Part shown: positions 63,004 through 64,000 of the stretch, piece by piece
Layout of the letters: each line of letters begins with the position of its first letter
Position numbering within the stretch: the first letter of the stretch is position 1
Assembly (NCBI RefSeq): GCF_039523075.1
Contig: NZ_BAAAEP010000010.1
Coordinates: 24,234 to 88,233, forward strand
Source: Caenispirillum bisanense
Lineage (GTDB): Bacteria; Pseudomonadota; Alphaproteobacteria; Rhodospirillales; Rhodospirillaceae
DNA length: 64,000 bases
Direction: 5' to 3'
Translations under genes and position numbers: made by a program
Notes under the pieces: generated by a model
The model's input: the letters and a program-made list of their open reading frames with translations, nothing else
The model's database searches: none
Told to the model about the DNA's origin: nothing

Positions 63004-63651
63004 AACTTTGTGGAGCTGAAGCGCTGCGAGGACGATCCCGAGCAGGCCTTCCCCATTGAGGAAGACCGCACCGTCTGCCCCCACTTCGTCGACTACGACC
63101 GCATGACCGTGGTCGAGCAGGGCTCCTTGCGCTACCGCAATGCCGAGAACGCTACCATCCTCGTGCGCGACTGCGCCCCGGCAGAAGGCGCGACGCCGGT
63201 GCCGCTGGTGGAGACGGCGGAGGGCTGCACGCTCCGCCACGACTTCGCATCGAACCGGTCCAACCGCCAGACCAAGCTCATCTATCACATGGGCGACCTG
63301 ACCTATCAGGCCGGCGACTGCATCGACAGCGACACCTAGTATCCACACCTGCGGCTGTATGAGACCGCCGCCGGCCAGCAGGTCTGCCCGCCGGTCGTCG
63401 ACACCGCCTGCCAGAACTCGTCCGTCACCTATCCGCACCAGATCCAGATCGTCGGCTGGCAGAACCACGACGAGCAGCGCTTCGCCTATCGCCTGTCCAC
63501 CGTCTACATCACCACGCCCAGGGGCCGGCATGACCTGCTGGTGGCCGAGGTGCTGCCGGGCACCGAGCAGCATCCTTACGTGTTTGATCGGAACATCATC
63601 GTCCCGACATCCGATGTGCTCTACGACGGTTGCACCAAGTACGCCTGTACA
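63004..63651 (+). pseudogene. Broken Cys-rich gene fragment (probable conjugation/mating-pair remnant)
   Basis: The frame is open from 63004, interrupted by an in-frame TAG at 63337-63339, and continues in the same frame to the join at about 63652. The product is Cys-rich (about ten Cys), with repeated units like Pro-Leu-Val-Glu-Thr-Xaa-Glu-Gly-Cys-Thr-Leu-Arg-His-Asp-Phe. It resembles the Cys-rich repeats of large conjugation or structural proteins, but I cannot name a family. It has no convincing start. The stop shows that it is broken, unless the TAG is read through. Confidence 0.6.
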
Positions 63652-64000
63652 GAGAAGAGCGAGCTCTGGAAGCGCCCGGTGGGGAAGGACAGCGACGAGG
63701 GCGGCGGCTTCACCGCGCTCCTGAATGACATGATCGCCTTCCACCACGGCGATCCGGTCATCGACGCCGAAGTCCAGCGCGGCGCCAACCGCATGAAGCT
63801 GAAGGCGCCGCAGGAGCGCTCCGGCGTGCATTCCTCCGCCATCACCGGCATGGCCCTGTTCGCCGATCCGCTGGTGGCTGCGAACACCGCCGCGTCCGAC
63901 TTCACGGTGGCCGATCTGATGCACCGCAATACGCCGGCGGCGCTTTACCTCATGGTGCCGCCGTCCGACATCGGCCGCGTCCGGCCGCTGCTGCGCATCA
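63652..64000 (+). pseudogene. traG: TraG/VirD4-type coupling protein, C-terminal fragment (in frame with upstream piece, runs off the window)
   Basis: From about 63652 the frame reads like the C-terminal part of TraG/VirD4 DNA-transport ATPases: Glu-Arg-Ser-Gly-Val-His-Ser-Ser-Ala, Phe-Ala-Asp-Pro-Leu-Val-Ala-Ala-Asn-Thr-Ala-Ala-Ser-Asp-Phe, and Leu-Tyr-Leu-Met-Val-Pro-Pro-Ser-Asp-Ile-Gly-Arg. It lacks the Walker A half and is fused without a stop to the unrelated Cys-rich fragment before it, so it is a recombined remnant. The rest lies past the window edge. Confidence 0.65.

Overview
The window is very GC-rich DNA from an alphaproteobacterium, most likely a member of Rhodospirillales. This rests on gene content and order: tsaE-amgK-murU, addB-addA, dnaK-dnaJ, secB beside an FxsA gene, a Tim44-like gene beside mltA, an Smr gene followed by a small XRE regulator, and dnaN-recF-gyrB with no dnaA next to it. 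The assignment is inference from synteny and protein flavour; there is no rRNA in the window. No tRNA, rRNA, CRISPR array or complete insertion sequence was seen.

Layout. (1) 1-13.9 kb is mostly one minus-strand block: small-molecule acetyltransferases, thioredoxin, the AddAB recombination nuclease, a phosphoesterase, and the MurNAc-recycling pair AmgK/MurU behind TsaE, then small proteins. (2) 14-17.4 kb is dnaK-dnaJ behind a good RpoH-type promoter. (3) 17.5-24.5 kb holds a lipoprotein-type ABC exporter (permease, ATPase, and a methyltransferase between them), diverging from a GDSL esterase, a FIST sensor and ThpR. (4) 24.5-29.5 kb holds a class A penicillin-binding protein, two small genes and a SulP transporter. 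(5) 29.7-39.9 kb holds secB, fxsA, a Tim44-like gene, mltA, a lutABC-type lactate oxidation operon with an extra membrane protein, smr, an XRE regulator, lolA, an FAH-family gene and xthA. (6) 40-44.8 kb is dnaN-recF-gyrB.

(7) Immediately after gyrB (44.8-47.3 kb) is the most striking region. It is a compact two-gene cassette of much lower GC, with its own AT-rich promoter. It encodes a YejK/NdpA(NA37)-like nucleoid-associated protein translationally coupled to an unrecognised protein with a C-terminal membrane domain. It looks horizontally acquired and is the best candidate for an undescribed (possibly anti-phage) system.

(8) 47.3-63 kb returns to host-like GC. It has a CoA-binding protein, a zinc/cadmium exporter with its MerR regulator, and a small ba3-like terminal-oxidase module whose subunit I lacks two canonical active-site histidines. 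Next is a PepSY/response regulator/kinase operon diverging from a His-rich protein, cytochrome b561, an SHP-type cytochrome c and a diheme cytochrome c, with four half-sites at 11-bp period between them. It ends with a LOV-like histidine kinase lacking the photoactive Cys and a hemerythrin-NIT-HAMP chemoreceptor. (9) The last kilobase is a broken, apparently chimeric conjugation-gene remnant, ending in the C-terminal part of a TraG/VirD4-type coupling protein.
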